From contig NZ_FRFF01000200.1 of NCBI RefSeq assembly GCF_900143625.1, positions 1-64,000 of the forward strand: a stretch of DNA of 64,000 bases. The letters are read 5' to 3'. Position numbers and translations under genes: made by a program. This document shows, piece after piece, positions 1-9,314 of the stretch; the first letter of the stretch is position 1; every line of letters starts with the position of its first letter. The notes beneath the pieces are model-generated. The model had not been told where the DNA came from, ran no database searches, and was given only the letters and a program-made list of their open reading frames with translations. The stretch is from Nocardiopsis sp. JB363. Lineage in GTDB: Bacteria; Actinomycetota; Actinomycetes; Streptosporangiales; Streptosporangiaceae.

Positions 1-829
1 GGGCGGGGCGGTGTTCTCCGACGCCGATCTGGTGGCGGCGTTGTGGGAGTTGGTGTGGGCGGGGTGCGTCACCAACGACTCCTTGGCTCCGTTGCGGGCC
101 GTGTCGGGTTCCGGGGCGGCGCCGCGTCGGTCGCGGTCGCGGTCGCTGCGTCGTCCGGTATTGCCGACCCGCGCGGGGCCGCCGACGGCGTCGGGCCGGT
201 GGTGGTCGTTGCCGGAACCGGACCCGGATCCGACCCGGCGGACCCTGGCGCGGGTGGAGGCGCGGCTGGAACGCGGCGGGGTGTTGGTGCGCGGGCACCA
301 AGGGCGCGGGTTGTCGGCGGACGAGTACCGGGTGCTGCGATCGATGGAGGAGACCGGGCGGGTGCGTCGCGGCTACTTCGTGGAGGGGCTCGGTGGCGCG
401 CAGTTCGCGCTGCCGGGCGCGGTGGACCGGTTGCGGGCCCTGACCGGAGAGAAGCCGGGCGGTCCCTCGGACCCGGTGGTGTTGGCGGCCACGGATCCGG
501 CCAATCCGTACGGTGTCGAGTCGGCGTGGCCCGCGGGGGTCGAGGGTGCGCACCGACCGGGTCGCACGGCGGGGGCCCTGGTCGTCCTGGACGGGGGTCT
601 GCCGACGTTGTACCTGTCTCCGGGGCGGTCGGCGCTGACCTTCGGGTCGTCTCCGGCGTTGTTGGAGCGGGCGGCCCGTGCGGTGGCCGCGTCGGTGCGC
701 GAGGGCCGGATCGACTCCGTCCTGGTGGAGCGCGCCGACGGTGTGGAGGTGTTCGGTTCGTCGCTGGACTCGGCTCTGGTGTCGGCGGGTTTCCACGTCA
801 CCCCCAAGGGGCTGCGTCTGCGACGCTGA
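1..829 (+). CDS. lhr: ATP-dependent helicase Lhr, C-terminal part (5' end outside window)
   Basis: Partial gene, open in frame 2 from the window edge to the TGA at 827-829. The visible 275 or so residues match the C-terminal region of bacterial Lhr helicases: an RGYFVEGLGGAQFALPGAVDRL segment, then a segment on DPANPYG, then a RPGRTAGALVVLDGG stretch ending in a small mixed domain. The helicase core lies upstream of the window. Lhr is a large superfamily 2 helicase tied to DNA repair in actinobacteria. A GNAT gene starts 5 nt downstream, so the two are probably cotranscribed. The ATG-like starts inside this stretch are not real starts. Confidence 0.88.
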   Translation, partial: GGAVFSDADLVAALWELVWAGCVTNDSLAPLRAVSGSGAAPRRSRSRSLRRPVLPTRAGPPTASGRWWSLPEPDPDPTRRTLARVEARLERGGVLVRGHQGRGLSADEYRVLRSMEETGRVRRGYFVEGLGGAQFALPGAVDRLRALTGEKPGGPSDPVVLAATDPANPYGVESAWPAGVEGAHRPGRTAGALVVLDGGLPTLYLSPGRSALTFGSSPALLERAARAVAASVREGRIDSVLVERADGVEVFGSSLDSALVSAGFHVTPKGLRLRR

Positions 830-834
830 GGAGC

Positions 835-1329
835 ATGAGGGAACCGGTGATCCGCGAGATGCGGCGACATGACACGGACGCGGTGGTGGCGGCGTCGCTG
901 GCCGCGGACACGCTGTTCGAGCGGGCGGGGCTGGAACTACCGCCGGACGATCCGCGGGAGATGCTGGACCACGTCGAACACGTGCTGGTGGCCGAGGTCG
1001 ACGGGTCCGTGGTGGGGCTGGCGGCGACCATCGTGTTGGACGGCGCCACCCATGTGGAGCAGTTGGCCGTGGACCCGGCGCACGGGCGACGCGGGGTGGG
1101 CGGTGCCCTGTTGGAACGGGTGTGCGCCGAGGCCGCCGTTCGCGGCCACGACCGGGTCACCCTCACCACCTTCCGTGACCTGCCCTGGAACGGGCCCTGG
1201 TACGAGCGACGGGGCTTCGTCGCACTGCCCCGTGAGGCGTGGGGACCGGGTCTGGTTCGTCAGTGGGAGACCGAGGAGGAGGCGGGCATCATGGTCCGTC
1301 CCCGAGTGGCGATGTCCAGAGGAGTGTGA
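835..1329 (+). CDS. GNAT family N-acetyltransferase
   Basis: 164 residues from the ATG at 835, five bases after the lhr stop. The acetyl-CoA binding signature is clear: LAVDPAHGRRGVGGALLERV (motif A, R/Q-x-x-G-x-G/A), followed by a tyrosine-containing FYxxxGF-like segment (WYERRGFVAL). The substrate cannot be read from the sequence. The longer frame that opens upstream at 43 is only the antiphase shadow of lhr. Short spacing suggests expression with lhr. Confidence 0.88.
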   Translation: MREPVIREMRRHDTDAVVAASLAADTLFERAGLELPPDDPREMLDHVEHVLVAEVDGSVVGLAATIVLDGATHVEQLAVDPAHGRRGVGGALLERVCAEAAVRGHDRVTLTTFRDLPWNGPWYERRGFVALPREAWGPGLVRQWETEEEAGIMVRPRVAMSRGV

Positions 1330-1347
1330 ACCGGCACCCCGGTTTGA

Positions 1348-1353
1348 GATGAT
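1348..1353 (+). promoter_or_regulatory. Putative -10 element of a leaderless kinase transcript
   Basis: GATGAT lies 6 nt before the ATG at 1360, with TTGAG just upstream and no Shine-Dalgarno sequence in between. The spacing resembles four other genes here whose -10-like hexamer sits 7-8 nt before the start codon. Confidence 0.35.
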
Positions 1354-1359
1354 GTGCTC

Positions 1360-2937
1360 ATGGTCCCCATTGATCCCCCGGAGCCCCTCTCCCGGTCCTC
1401 CGCCCGTACCTCCGTCGGCCGTTACGAGCTCCGAGGCGAGCTCGGCAGCGGCGCCATGGGGACGGTCTGGCGTGCCCACGACACCCGCCTGAACCGCGAG
1501 GTGGCGATCAAGGAGGTCCTCCTCCCCCATGACATGCCTCCGCGCGAACGCGAGCGTGCCCGGGCTCGGATGATCCGTGAGGCGCAGGCGGCGGCGCGCG
1601 TGTCCCACCCATCGGTGGTGACCGTGCACGACGTCCTGGAGGTGGACGGGATCCCGTTCATCGTCATGGAGCTGTTGGACGGCGAGTCGCTGCGCGAACG
1701 CCTGCACCGCGCCGGGCCCCTGTCGGAGGCGGAGGTGGAGCGGATCGCGCGTCCGTTGCTGGAAGCGTTGTGGGCGGCGCACCGGGCGGGGGTGGTCCAC
1801 CGTGACGTCAAACCCGCCAACATCATGCTGACCTCGGGCGGCACCCGGCCGGTGCTGACCGACTTCGGTATCGCCAACCTGCCCGACCACGGAGGGACGG
1901 CGCTGACGGGGACCGGCGCGATCCTGGGCACCGCCGCCTACGCGGCGCCCGAGCGACTGGAGCACGACGACCACGGCGCGGTGTCGGATCTGTGGAGTCT
2001 GGGCGCCACCCTGTTCGCGGCCCTGGCCGGAGAGTCACCGTTCAAGCGCGACACCATCACCTCGACGCTCACCGCGGTGCTGACCCAGCCGATCCCCCCG
2101 GTGCCGGCCCGGGGCCGGTCGGCCTCGGTGATCGCCGGATTGTTGGAGCGGGATCCGCGGCGGCGGCTGGTGCCGGAGCGAGCGTTGTCCCTGTTGGACG
2201 CGCCCGCCGCACCGGTGGCGCCCTCGCCCGGCCGGTCACGCTCCCTGCTGTTCGTCGGCGGGGCCACCGTCCTTGCCGTGCTGGTGTTGGGCGCGTTCAC
2301 GGTGTGGTTCGTGTTCTCCTCGTCCAACGGTCAGGAGGTCGCCACCGGCCCTGGAACCCCCTCCACCGAGGCCGTCACGGAACCGTCACCGGAGCCCTCC
2401 GAACCGGTCGTGGAGGACGCGCCCGAGGGGTTCACCCGGTACGACGACGGGGTGGTCACGCTGATCGCCCCCGAGGACTGGGAGATGGTGGACAACGAGG
2501 AGGACCAGCCGGGGAACGGCGTCGACCGGTTGGCCTCCTACGAGTTCGAGACCGGCGTGGAGACCGGAGGCCTGCAGCTGCTCGTGACCAGGTACGACCT
2601 CATGGTCTACGACGCCGAGGGCGCCATGGAGCGGATGGACGAGCTGCTCAACGAGGACGAGGACTTCAGCGACGCGGAACAACTGATGCTGGAGCCGCGG
2701 CTGGAGGGCCCTGGTGTGCTGAGCGCGGTCTACGAGGCCGTGTACATCCACGGGGAGCGCGAGATCCCGGAACGGTGGATGTTCACGCGTGAGATCACCG
2801 ACGAGCACACCGCGATGTCCTACCGATTGAGCTTCAACTTCCCTCAGGACCTGCGCGAGGAACAGCGGGACGAGTTCGAGACGGTGCTCGATTCCCTCGC
2901 CCCGTCCCAGAGGACCGCGGAGAACGAGGAGGACTGA
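1360..2937 (+). CDS. Transmembrane serine/threonine protein kinase (PASTA-less)
   Basis: 525 residues from ATG 1360 (GTG 1354 is an in-frame alternative). The cytoplasmic kinase domain starts near residue 20. It has the glycine loop GELGSGAMG, the VAIKEV lysine, HRDVKPAN near residue 147 and DFG near 168, so it looks catalytically complete. A single membrane segment at about 294-318 leads to an acidic extracellular domain of about 200 residues. That domain has no PASTA repeats; it resembles the LpqN/DUF1795-like sensors found on some actinobacterial kinases, but this is only suggestive. No phosphatase gene is nearby. The signal sensed is unknown. Confidence 0.9.
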   Translation: MVPIDPPEPLSRSSARTSVGRYELRGELGSGAMGTVWRAHDTRLNREVAIKEVLLPHDMPPRERERARARMIREAQAAARVSHPSVVTVHDVLEVDGIPFIVMELLDGESLRERLHRAGPLSEAEVERIARPLLEALWAAHRAGVVHRDVKPANIMLTSGGTRPVLTDFGIANLPDHGGTALTGTGAILGTAAYAAPERLEHDDHGAVSDLWSLGATLFAALAGESPFKRDTITSTLTAVLTQPIPPVPARGRSASVIAGLLERDPRRRLVPERALSLLDAPAAPVAPSPGRSRSLLFVGGATVLAVLVLGAFTVWFVFSSSNGQEVATGPGTPSTEAVTEPSPEPSEPVVEDAPEGFTRYDDGVVTLIAPEDWEMVDNEEDQPGNGVDRLASYEFETGVETGGLQLLVTRYDLMVYDAEGAMERMDELLNEDEDFSDAEQLMLEPRLEGPGVLSAVYEAVYIHGEREIPERWMFTREITDEHTAMSYRLSFNFPQDLREEQRDEFETVLDSLAPSQRTAENEED

Positions 2938-2983
2938 CTCCCCCGCGCCCCGGTGAGCAGGATCGCCGGGACGCGGTCGGGGG

Positions 2984-4198
2984 TCAGACGGTGGCGGAGA
3001 ACACCTCGTCGCGAGCACGTTCCAGTCCGTGCAGGAGGGCTCCGCGCACGACCGGGCTGCCCTCCACCGTTCCCAGGGCCACCTCGGTGGCGTTGGGGGC
3101 GATCCGGGCGGTGGCGGCAGCGACCCGTTCGGCGAGCTTGGGGCCTCCGGCGCGGGCCACGTCGCCGCCCAGGACGACCAGACCGGGGTCGATCATCACG
3201 CTGACGGCGGCGATGCCCCGGGAGAGCCGTTCGGCGAAGACGTCGAGGAAGGCGTCGCCTTCGGGGGTGCTGGAGCCCGCGGCACGGGCGACCACCTCGG
3301 TGACGTCGTCTCCGGTGAATCCGTGTTCGCCGGCCAGGCGCAGTACCTGTTTGGCGTGCACCAACGCCTGAAAGCCGTGCGGTAGTTCCTGGTCACCGTC
3401 GGACTTCAGGGACTCGTAGCCACCGGAGAGGCCGACGTCGGTGGACAAGGGGGCTCCGGGCACCGGCAGGTAGCCGATCTCGCCCGCGCCGCCGGAACGG
3501 CCCCGGTGAACCCGTCCGCCGATCATGGTGGACATGCCCACGCCGCCGGCGGCGCTGAGCCAGATGAGCACGAACTCGTCGACGTCCGTGGCGGCCCCGT
3601 CGGCGTGTTCCGCCAGTGCCGCCAGGTTCACGTCGTTCTCCAACATGACCGAGCGTTCGAGGTCGGCGCGCAGTGCCTCCAGCACCCCTTCGTGCCAGGA
3701 CATGAGGTCGAAGGAGAAACGGATGTCGCCGGTGCGCGGATCAACGACACCGGGGGTGCCGATGACGCAGGCGCGGACCTTTTCGAGGGGGACCTCGGCG
3801 GTCTCCACCAGGCGCATCACGGCGGTGTGGACCAGGGCCACGGGGTCGTCGGAGGCGCTGGGGTCGACGCTGACGTCACTGATGATCCGACCGGTGATGT
3901 CGGCGATGGTGGCGGTGACGCGATTGGCGCTGACGTCGAGGGCGGCGACGTAGGCGCTCTCCGGGACGACCGCGTAGAGAGCGGCGTTGGGGCCGCGTCC
4001 CCCGGCCCGACTGCCGACGACGCGGACGAGATCCCGTTCCTCCAACCGAGCGAGGAGTTGGGACGCGGTCACCTTGGACAAGCCGGTCCTCGTGCCGAGT
4101 TGCGTCCTGGTCAACGGGCCGCCGGAGAGTAGAAGTTCGAGTGCCGCGCGATCGTTGAGTTGGCGCAGCAGCCGGGGAGTCCCCGGACGTTGAGACAT
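2984..4198 (-). CDS. ROK family transcriptional regulator
   Basis: 404 residues. An N-terminal winged-helix DNA-binding domain (TRTQLGTRTGLSKVTASQLL, about 30-55) is followed by a ROK sugar-kinase-like fold. ROK repressors sense sugars and control adjacent uptake genes; here the gene diverges from a sugar ABC operon with a palindromic operator between them. The usual ROK zinc motif (GEIGH followed by CxCGxxGC) is degraded: the histidine is Tyr (GEIGYLPV) and the cysteine cluster is absent. Sugar kinase activity is therefore unlikely and ligand binding may be unusual. Probably autoregulated. Confidence 0.92.
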   Translation of the reverse strand: MSQRPGTPRLLRQLNDRAALELLLSGGPLTRTQLGTRTGLSKVTASQLLARLEERDLVRVVGSRAGGRGPNAALYAVVPESAYVAALDVSANRVTATIADITGRIISDVSVDPSASDDPVALVHTAVMRLVETAEVPLEKVRACVIGTPGVVDPRTGDIRFSFDLMSWHEGVLEALRADLERSVMLENDVNLAALAEHADGAATDVDEFVLIWLSAAGGVGMSTMIGGRVHRGRSGGAGEIGYLPVPGAPLSTDVGLSGGYESLKSDGDQELPHGFQALVHAKQVLRLAGEHGFTGDDVTEVVARAAGSSTPEGDAFLDVFAERLSRGIAAVSVMIDPGLVVLGGDVARAGGPKLAERVAAATARIAPNATEVALGTVEGSPVVRGALLHGLERARDEVFSATV

Positions 4199-4221
4199 AA
4201 CCGTGACACCTCACCCTGTTT

Positions 4222-4244
4222 TTATTAGGAAAGTTTCCTGTTAA
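4222..4244. promoter_or_regulatory. Predicted ROK operator
   Basis: Perfect inverted repeat AGGAAA-G-TTTCCT at 4227-4239, flanked by matching TTA and TAA at 4222-4224 and 4242-4244. It lies 24 nt upstream of the ROK start and about 210 nt upstream of the binding-protein gene. A-rich AGGAAA/TTTCCT half sites are typical of actinobacterial ROK operators. Confidence 0.65.
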
Positions 4245-4452
4245 TTTAGCTCACAACCTCACAGGAGGCCACGTCCCGGCAGGTCCGCAGTGGTTTCGGA
4301 CCCCGGTACCCGCGCCGGAGGGGCGACCAAGACACCGCCGTCCCAGCACACCCCCATCAGACGTCGAGGCACACGGATCCGTTCATGATCCCAGGTTGCT
4401 TCGGGCACAGGCGCCGCGCCCCGGCGCGACGTGCGAAGGGAGATAGGCCCAC

Positions 4453-5739
4453 ATGAAGTTCCCCAAGATCGCACTGGTCTCGACCGTGGTCATGTTGGCA
4501 GCCGCCTGCGGTGGCGGATCCGACGACGGAGGCAACGCCTCCGGTGACGCCCCCGACACCCTGACCGTATGGCGCATGGGCGACGCCAACGAGGACCAGA
4601 ACGCCTTCATGGACTCGGTCACCGAGCAGTACCAGGAGCTCTACCCGGACACCGATGTGGACGTCCAGTGGGTCCCCTGGGGCGAGTTCAGCCAGCGCTT
4701 CCAGACCGCCCTGGTCTCCGGCGGGCCCGACGTCGTCGAGATCGGCAACGACCAGGTCGCCACCTGGGCCGAGGCCGAAGCCTTCTACGACGTGTCCGAG
4801 TACGTCGAGGGCTGGGACGACAGCGCCGATCTCCTCGAAGGAGCCTACGCCAACGGCACCTTCGGCGACGCGCAGTACAGCGTCCCCTGGTACAGCGGCG
4901 TGCGCGCCCTCTGGTACAACACCGACCAGCTGGAGGAGCTGGGCCACGAACCGCCCACCACCTGGGACGAACTGGTCGAGGTCGCCGAGGACATCGAGGA
5001 CGAGTACGACGTTCCCGGTTTCGCCGCTCCCACCGACTTCCTGAACGGCATCGCCAGCTTCGTCTGGGCCAACGACGGCGAATTCGCCGTCGAGGAGGGC
5101 GGCGAATGGGTCGGGCAGCTCGACTCCGCCGAGACCGGTGAGGCCCTGGAGTTCTACGCCGACCTGACCGTGGACGGCATCTCCCCGAGCGCCTGCGTCG
5201 GCCTCAACGAGGTCGACTGCGCCCACGCCGACTTCGTCAACCGCGAGGTCGGCATGTTCATCGACGGTCCCTGGGCCCAGGCCCAGTTGGAGGACCTCAA
5301 CGACGAGCACGCCGGCCACTGGGCCACCGCTCCCATCCCGGGCGTGGACGGCATGGCGCCCGCCTTCGGCGGCGGCTCCGACCTGGCCGTGTGGGGCACC
5401 TCCGAGTACCCCGACGCCGCCTTCGACTACATCACCACGTTGAACAGCAAGGACAACGCGCTGGCCTACACCGAGGTGTCGTCGATGTTCCCCACCTACA
5501 CCGACGTTCTGGAGGGCGACACCTTCCAGGAGGACCCGATCCTGTCCGGCGCCGCCACCCAGGCCACCGGAGACCTGCGTCTGTTCCCGGACACCGCCAA
5601 CTGGGGCCACGTCCAGTGGGAGCTGACCACCATCCAGACCGCCGTCCAGCGCCTGGCCGAGGGCGAGTCCGCCGACGACGTCCTTCCCGAGCTCAACGAG
5701 GAGCTCACCGAAGCCCTCAACCGTGAGGTCTCCGAGTAG
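4453..5739 (+). CDS. Sugar ABC transporter substrate-binding lipoprotein
   Basis: 428 residues, family 1 (MalE/UgpB-like) extracellular solute-binding protein. The N-terminus is a lipoprotein signal with lipobox LAAAC, Cys19, followed by a Gly/Ser/Asp linker. The body shows family features such as FNGIASFVWANDGE and EVGMFIDGPWAQAQ. With the downstream permeases and NagZ-type hydrolase, a hexosamine-containing oligosaccharide (chitobiose or muropeptide sugar) is a reasonable ligand, but this is inference. The start at 4453 has a GGGAG about 11 nt upstream. A strong hairpin follows the stop. Confidence 0.93.
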   Translation: MKFPKIALVSTVVMLAAACGGGSDDGGNASGDAPDTLTVWRMGDANEDQNAFMDSVTEQYQELYPDTDVDVQWVPWGEFSQRFQTALVSGGPDVVEIGNDQVATWAEAEAFYDVSEYVEGWDDSADLLEGAYANGTFGDAQYSVPWYSGVRALWYNTDQLEELGHEPPTTWDELVEVAEDIEDEYDVPGFAAPTDFLNGIASFVWANDGEFAVEEGGEWVGQLDSAETGEALEFYADLTVDGISPSACVGLNEVDCAHADFVNREVGMFIDGPWAQAQLEDLNDEHAGHWATAPIPGVDGMAPAFGGGSDLAVWGTSEYPDAAFDYITTLNSKDNALAYTEVSSMFPTYTDVLEGDTFQEDPILSGAATQATGDLRLFPDTANWGHVQWELTTIQTAVQRLAEGESADDVLPELNEELTEALNREVSE

Positions 5740-5769
5740 GGCGCGGAACCCGCCCCGACATCCTCGTCA

Positions 5770-5798
5770 GGGGCGGTCGCCCACCAGGCGACCGCCCC
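5770..5798 (+). terminator. Intercistronic hairpin between binding protein and permease
   Basis: Perfect 12-bp stem (5770-5781 pairing with 5787-5798) with a 5-nt loop and no T-tract, in the 81-nt gap. It probably gives partial termination or protects the upstream mRNA 3' end, so that the binding protein is made in excess over the permeases. Confidence 0.6.
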
Positions 5799-5820
5799 CT
5801 CGACCCGCCAGGAACGGCCC

Positions 5821-6801
5821 ATGACTCAAACGTTGGAACGCCCCACGGAACCCGAGGCGCCCTCGCCCGGACGGCGACGGAACGCGTCCCGCCGCACCCG
5901 CACCAGGCTCGTTCCCTACCTCCTGATCCTGCCCGCTTTGATCGTGCTCACCGTGGTCCTGCTCTGGCCCATCGGCCAGATGCTGTGGATCTCGCTGCAC
6001 GACTACGGTCTACAGCAGTTGCGGGGCCAGGACGCGCAGTGGAACAACTTCGGCCACTACCTCTACGTGCTCACCGACGACCGCTTCTGGTCGGTGTTCC
6101 GCAACACGATCATCGTCTGCCTGACCATGGTGGTCCTGACGATGACCCTCGGAACGCTCGTCGGCATCTTGATGCACAAGCTGCCCAAGTGGGCGTCGAC
6201 CACCCTGGGACTCGGCCTGATGCTGGCGTGGGCCACGCCCGTCATCAGCGCCGCCATCGTCTACCGCTGGTTGTTCGACACCAGGTACGGGCTGATCAAC
6301 ACCCTCCTGACCGCGCTACCGGACTGGTTGGTGGGATCGGGGTGGAACGAGTTCAACTGGTTCAACTCGCCGAGCACGCTCTTCCCCATCCTCATCGTCA
6401 CCGTGGTGTGGCAGTCGTTCCCGTTCGTGGCGATCAGCGTTCTGGCCGGGCTCAAGAGCATTCCGCACGAGCTCTACGAGGCCGTGCGCATCGACGGCGC
6501 CGGCGCCTGGAAGAGCTTCTGGAGCGTCACCTTCCCGATGCTGCGTCCGCTCTTCGCGCTGCTGCTGGTGTTGCAGGTGATCTGGGACTTCCGGATCTTC
6601 ACCCAGCTGTTCATCCTCGGCAACGGCGTCAGCAACCGTGACATCTCCCTGATCCCGACCTACATCTTCCAGCTGGGCTTCGCCTCGACCCCGCCCAACT
6701 ACGGCATGGGGTCGGCGATCGCCGTGATCATGACGGTCCTGGTCCTCGTGATCAGCGCGTACTACCTGCGCACCATGATCCGCCAGGAGGAGGCCCGATG
6801 A
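5821..6801 (+). CDS. Sugar ABC transporter permease (MalF-like)
   Basis: 326 residues with about six membrane segments, the first at about 37-57 after an Arg-rich cytoplasmic start. The coupling-loop EAA motif is visible in HELYEAVRIDGAGAWKSFW. It should pair with the next gene, whose ATG overlaps this stop (ATGA at 6798-6801). No ATP-binding subunit is encoded nearby, so a shared ATPase such as MsiK elsewhere is likely, as in Streptomyces sugar importers. Confidence 0.93.
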   Translation: MTQTLERPTEPEAPSPGRRRNASRRTRTRLVPYLLILPALIVLTVVLLWPIGQMLWISLHDYGLQQLRGQDAQWNNFGHYLYVLTDDRFWSVFRNTIIVCLTMVVLTMTLGTLVGILMHKLPKWASTTLGLGLMLAWATPVISAAIVYRWLFDTRYGLINTLLTALPDWLVGSGWNEFNWFNSPSTLFPILIVTVVWQSFPFVAISVLAGLKSIPHELYEAVRIDGAGAWKSFWSVTFPMLRPLFALLLVLQVIWDFRIFTQLFILGNGVSNRDISLIPTYIFQLGFASTPPNYGMGSAIAVIMTVLVLVISAYYLRTMIRQEEAR

Positions 6802-7679
6802 ACAACGTCCACCGGCTGCGCAGGTCCATCGGAAGGCTGGGCCTGTACCTCGCCGCCCTCGCGGTCTTCGTCTTCGCGGTCTTCCCCGTCTACTGGGTCC
6901 TGGCCACCGCGCTGCGACCCACCGGTGAGATCTTCACCCGTCAGCCCACCTTGTTCCCCCGTGAGATCACCCTGGAACACTTCGAGCGGGTCCTGTCGGG
7001 CGTCCTCATCCCCGGCACGTCGTTCTGGTCCTTCCTCGGCAACAGCCTGGTCGTGGCCGTCGGATCGGTGGCCGTCGCCGCGATGCTGGCGTTCCTCGCC
7101 GCCATCGCCGTGGCCCGCTTCCGGTTCAAGCTGCGCTCGGCCTTCATCATCATGCTGCTGGTGATCCAGATGGTCCCGGTCGAGGCGCTGATCATCTCCC
7201 TGTTCATCAACTTCTTCCACCTCGGCAACACCCTGGACCTCGAACTGATCGGCAACCTGTCCGGCGTGTTCGTGATCTACGTGGCGGTCGCGCTGCCGAT
7301 CACCATCCTCATGATCCGCAACTTCGTGTCCGCGGTACCCCGGGAGCTGGAGGAGGCCGCCGCCATCGACGGCGCGAGCGGCTGGACGATCTTCTGGCGG
7401 ATCCTCATGCCGCTGGTGGCGCCCGGTCTGGCCGCGGCGAGCATCTTCGCGTTCATCACCGCGTGGAACGAGTTCCTCGTCGCCTTCACGTTCCTGCAGA
7501 ACAACACCGGCGCCTACACCCTGCCGATCTCCCTGCAGTACTACTTCGGCGCCGTGTCCATCGAATGGGGATCGATCATGGCCGCCTCGACCCTGCTGAC
7601 CGTCCCCGTGATGATCTTCTTCCTCTTCGTCCAACGCCGCATGGTCTCCGGCCTGACCATGGGCGCGGTCAAGGGCTGA
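6798..7679 (+). CDS. Sugar ABC transporter permease (MalG-like)
   Basis: 293 residues, six predicted membrane segments, EAA loop PRELEEAAAIDGASGWTIFW. It forms the second half of the transmembrane channel with the preceding permease, to which it is translationally coupled by an ATGA overlap. The C-terminus RRMVSGLTMGAVKG is the standard MalG ending. The glycosidase gene begins 84 nt downstream. Confidence 0.93.
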   Translation: MNNVHRLRRSIGRLGLYLAALAVFVFAVFPVYWVLATALRPTGEIFTRQPTLFPREITLEHFERVLSGVLIPGTSFWSFLGNSLVVAVGSVAVAAMLAFLAAIAVARFRFKLRSAFIIMLLVIQMVPVEALIISLFINFFHLGNTLDLELIGNLSGVFVIYVAVALPITILMIRNFVSAVPRELEEAAAIDGASGWTIFWRILMPLVAPGLAAASIFAFITAWNEFLVAFTFLQNNTGAYTLPISLQYYFGAVSIEWGSIMAASTLLTVPVMIFFLFVQRRMVSGLTMGAVKG

Positions 7680-7763
7680 CCCGCACGTTCACACCCACAC
7701 CCCCCTTTCCACGCCACACGTCTGCCCTCGACCGGGCACCCATGTTCACGAACGGAGTCCGTC

Positions 7764-9233
7764 ATGCCACACGACCCGACCCTGGAGCGTCTGGCCAACG
7801 CCACGTTGCTGGTGCCCTTCGAGTCCTACCGGGCCCCCCGCTGGATCCTGGACGGTCTGGCGGATGGGATCTCGGGCGTCTGCCTGTTCCACAACAACCT
7901 ACGGAGCGCCGAGCAGGTGACCGCGCTCAACGCGAGCCTGCGCGAGGTCACCGACCTTCCGCCGCTGATCTCCCTGGACGAGGAGGGTGGCGACGTCACC
8001 CGCATCGGACAGGCGCACGGCAGCGACTACCCGGGCAACGCCGCGCTGGGCGCGGTCGACGACCCCGACCTGACCCGCGAGACCTTCCGGGCCCTGGGGC
8101 TGGAACTGGCCGACCTGGGGTTCAACCTGGACCTGGCGCCATCGGTGGACGTCAACGTCGCCGATGACAACCCGGTGATCGGAACCCGTTCCTTCGGATC
8201 GGACGCCGAACTGGTGGCCCGGCACGCGGCCGCCTCGGTCCGCGGGCTACAGGAGGCGGGCGTGGCCGCCTGCGCCAAGCACTTCCCCGGCCACGGCGCC
8301 ACCTCGCAGGACTCCCACCACACCCTGCCCTTGGTGGAGGCCGACGCGGACCTGCTGCGCCGCCGTGAGCTGGCTCCCTTCCGGGCCGCCGTCGACGCGG
8401 GCGTGCGGTCGATCCTGACCGCCCACATCGAACTGCCCGGCCTGGGCTCGCAGGGGCCCGCCACCCTCAACCACGCGCTGCTCAACGAACTCCTGCGCGA
8501 CGAGATGGGTTTCACCGGGGTCGTGGTGAGCGACGCCATGGACATGCGCGGGGTGAGCGGACACATCGGCATCCCCGAGGCCAGTGTGCTGGCCGTCGCG
8601 GCCGGTTGCGACCTGTTGTGCCTGGGCCGGTTCGTGTACGCCGACCAGGTCGCCGAGGTCCGGGCCGCCCTGGTGCGGGCGGTCCACGAGGGTCGGCTCC
8701 GTGGTGAGCGTCTGGAGGAGGCGGCCGAACGCAACGCGCGCCTGCGCGAGTGGGTGGGCCGATCGGCCGTCGAACGCGCCCACGACGACGCGTCCTCCGC
8801 CATCGGGCTGACGGGTGCCCGCCGGGCCGTGCGGGTGGACGGTGAGCTGCCGCCGTTGGCGGACCCGTTCGTGGTCGAGGTGGACGCCCCTCCCGGCATG
8901 GCGGTGGGCGACGTCCCCTGGGGCCTGGGCCCGTGGTTCCGCGACACCGTACGGGTCTCCCCCGACGGCGACGACCCCTCGGCGGTGCTCTCCGCGGTGG
9001 GCGATCGCGACCTGGTCGTGGTCGTGCGGGACGCGCACCGCTACCCCAGTGCGCGTGCGTTCGTCAGCGGCCTGCTGGCGGCCCATCCGAAGGCCGTGGT
9101 GGTGGAGATGGGCCTGCCCATCTGGCGGCCGGACTGCGGGGCCTACGTGAGCACGTACGGGGCCGCCCACGTCAACGGGCTGAGCGCCGCCGAACTCCTC
9201 GGCGCCGCCGGGGCCCTGGAAGTGACCGGCTGA
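7764..9233 (+). CDS. nagZ: GH3 beta-N-acetylhexosaminidase (NagZ-type), cytoplasmic
   Basis: 489 residues without a signal peptide. The GH3 barrel has the NagZ signature KHFPGHG followed by the Asp-Ser-His acid/base loop (about residues 174-190) and the nucleophile Asp in SDAMDM at about residue 256. NagZ is usually about 340 residues; here a further 150-residue GH3 C-domain is present, as in Nag3-type enzymes. Some GH3 enzymes with a histidine acid/base act as phosphorylases rather than hydrolases, so phosphorolysis is possible. It probably cleaves GlcNAc-containing oligosaccharides brought in by the upstream transporter. Confidence 0.9.
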   Translation: MPHDPTLERLANATLLVPFESYRAPRWILDGLADGISGVCLFHNNLRSAEQVTALNASLREVTDLPPLISLDEEGGDVTRIGQAHGSDYPGNAALGAVDDPDLTRETFRALGLELADLGFNLDLAPSVDVNVADDNPVIGTRSFGSDAELVARHAAASVRGLQEAGVAACAKHFPGHGATSQDSHHTLPLVEADADLLRRRELAPFRAAVDAGVRSILTAHIELPGLGSQGPATLNHALLNELLRDEMGFTGVVVSDAMDMRGVSGHIGIPEASVLAVAAGCDLLCLGRFVYADQVAEVRAALVRAVHEGRLRGERLEEAAERNARLREWVGRSAVERAHDDASSAIGLTGARRAVRVDGELPPLADPFVVEVDAPPGMAVGDVPWGLGPWFRDTVRVSPDGDDPSAVLSAVGDRDLVVVVRDAHRYPSARAFVSGLLAAHPKAVVVEMGLPIWRPDCGAYVSTYGAAHVNGLSAAELLGAAGALEVTG

Positions 9234-9314
9234 CCGGGGCACGGAGTCCGTCTCCGAATCATCACCCATGTCCCCCCTAACCCGGTAGGAGAAGTACCCT
9301 TGACCCGTAGCATC

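Noticed and set aside
4357-5610. 417-codon minus-strand frame opposite the sugar-binding protein gene
   Set aside because: Antisense shadow; the plus-strand gene has a lipoprotein signal and family motifs.
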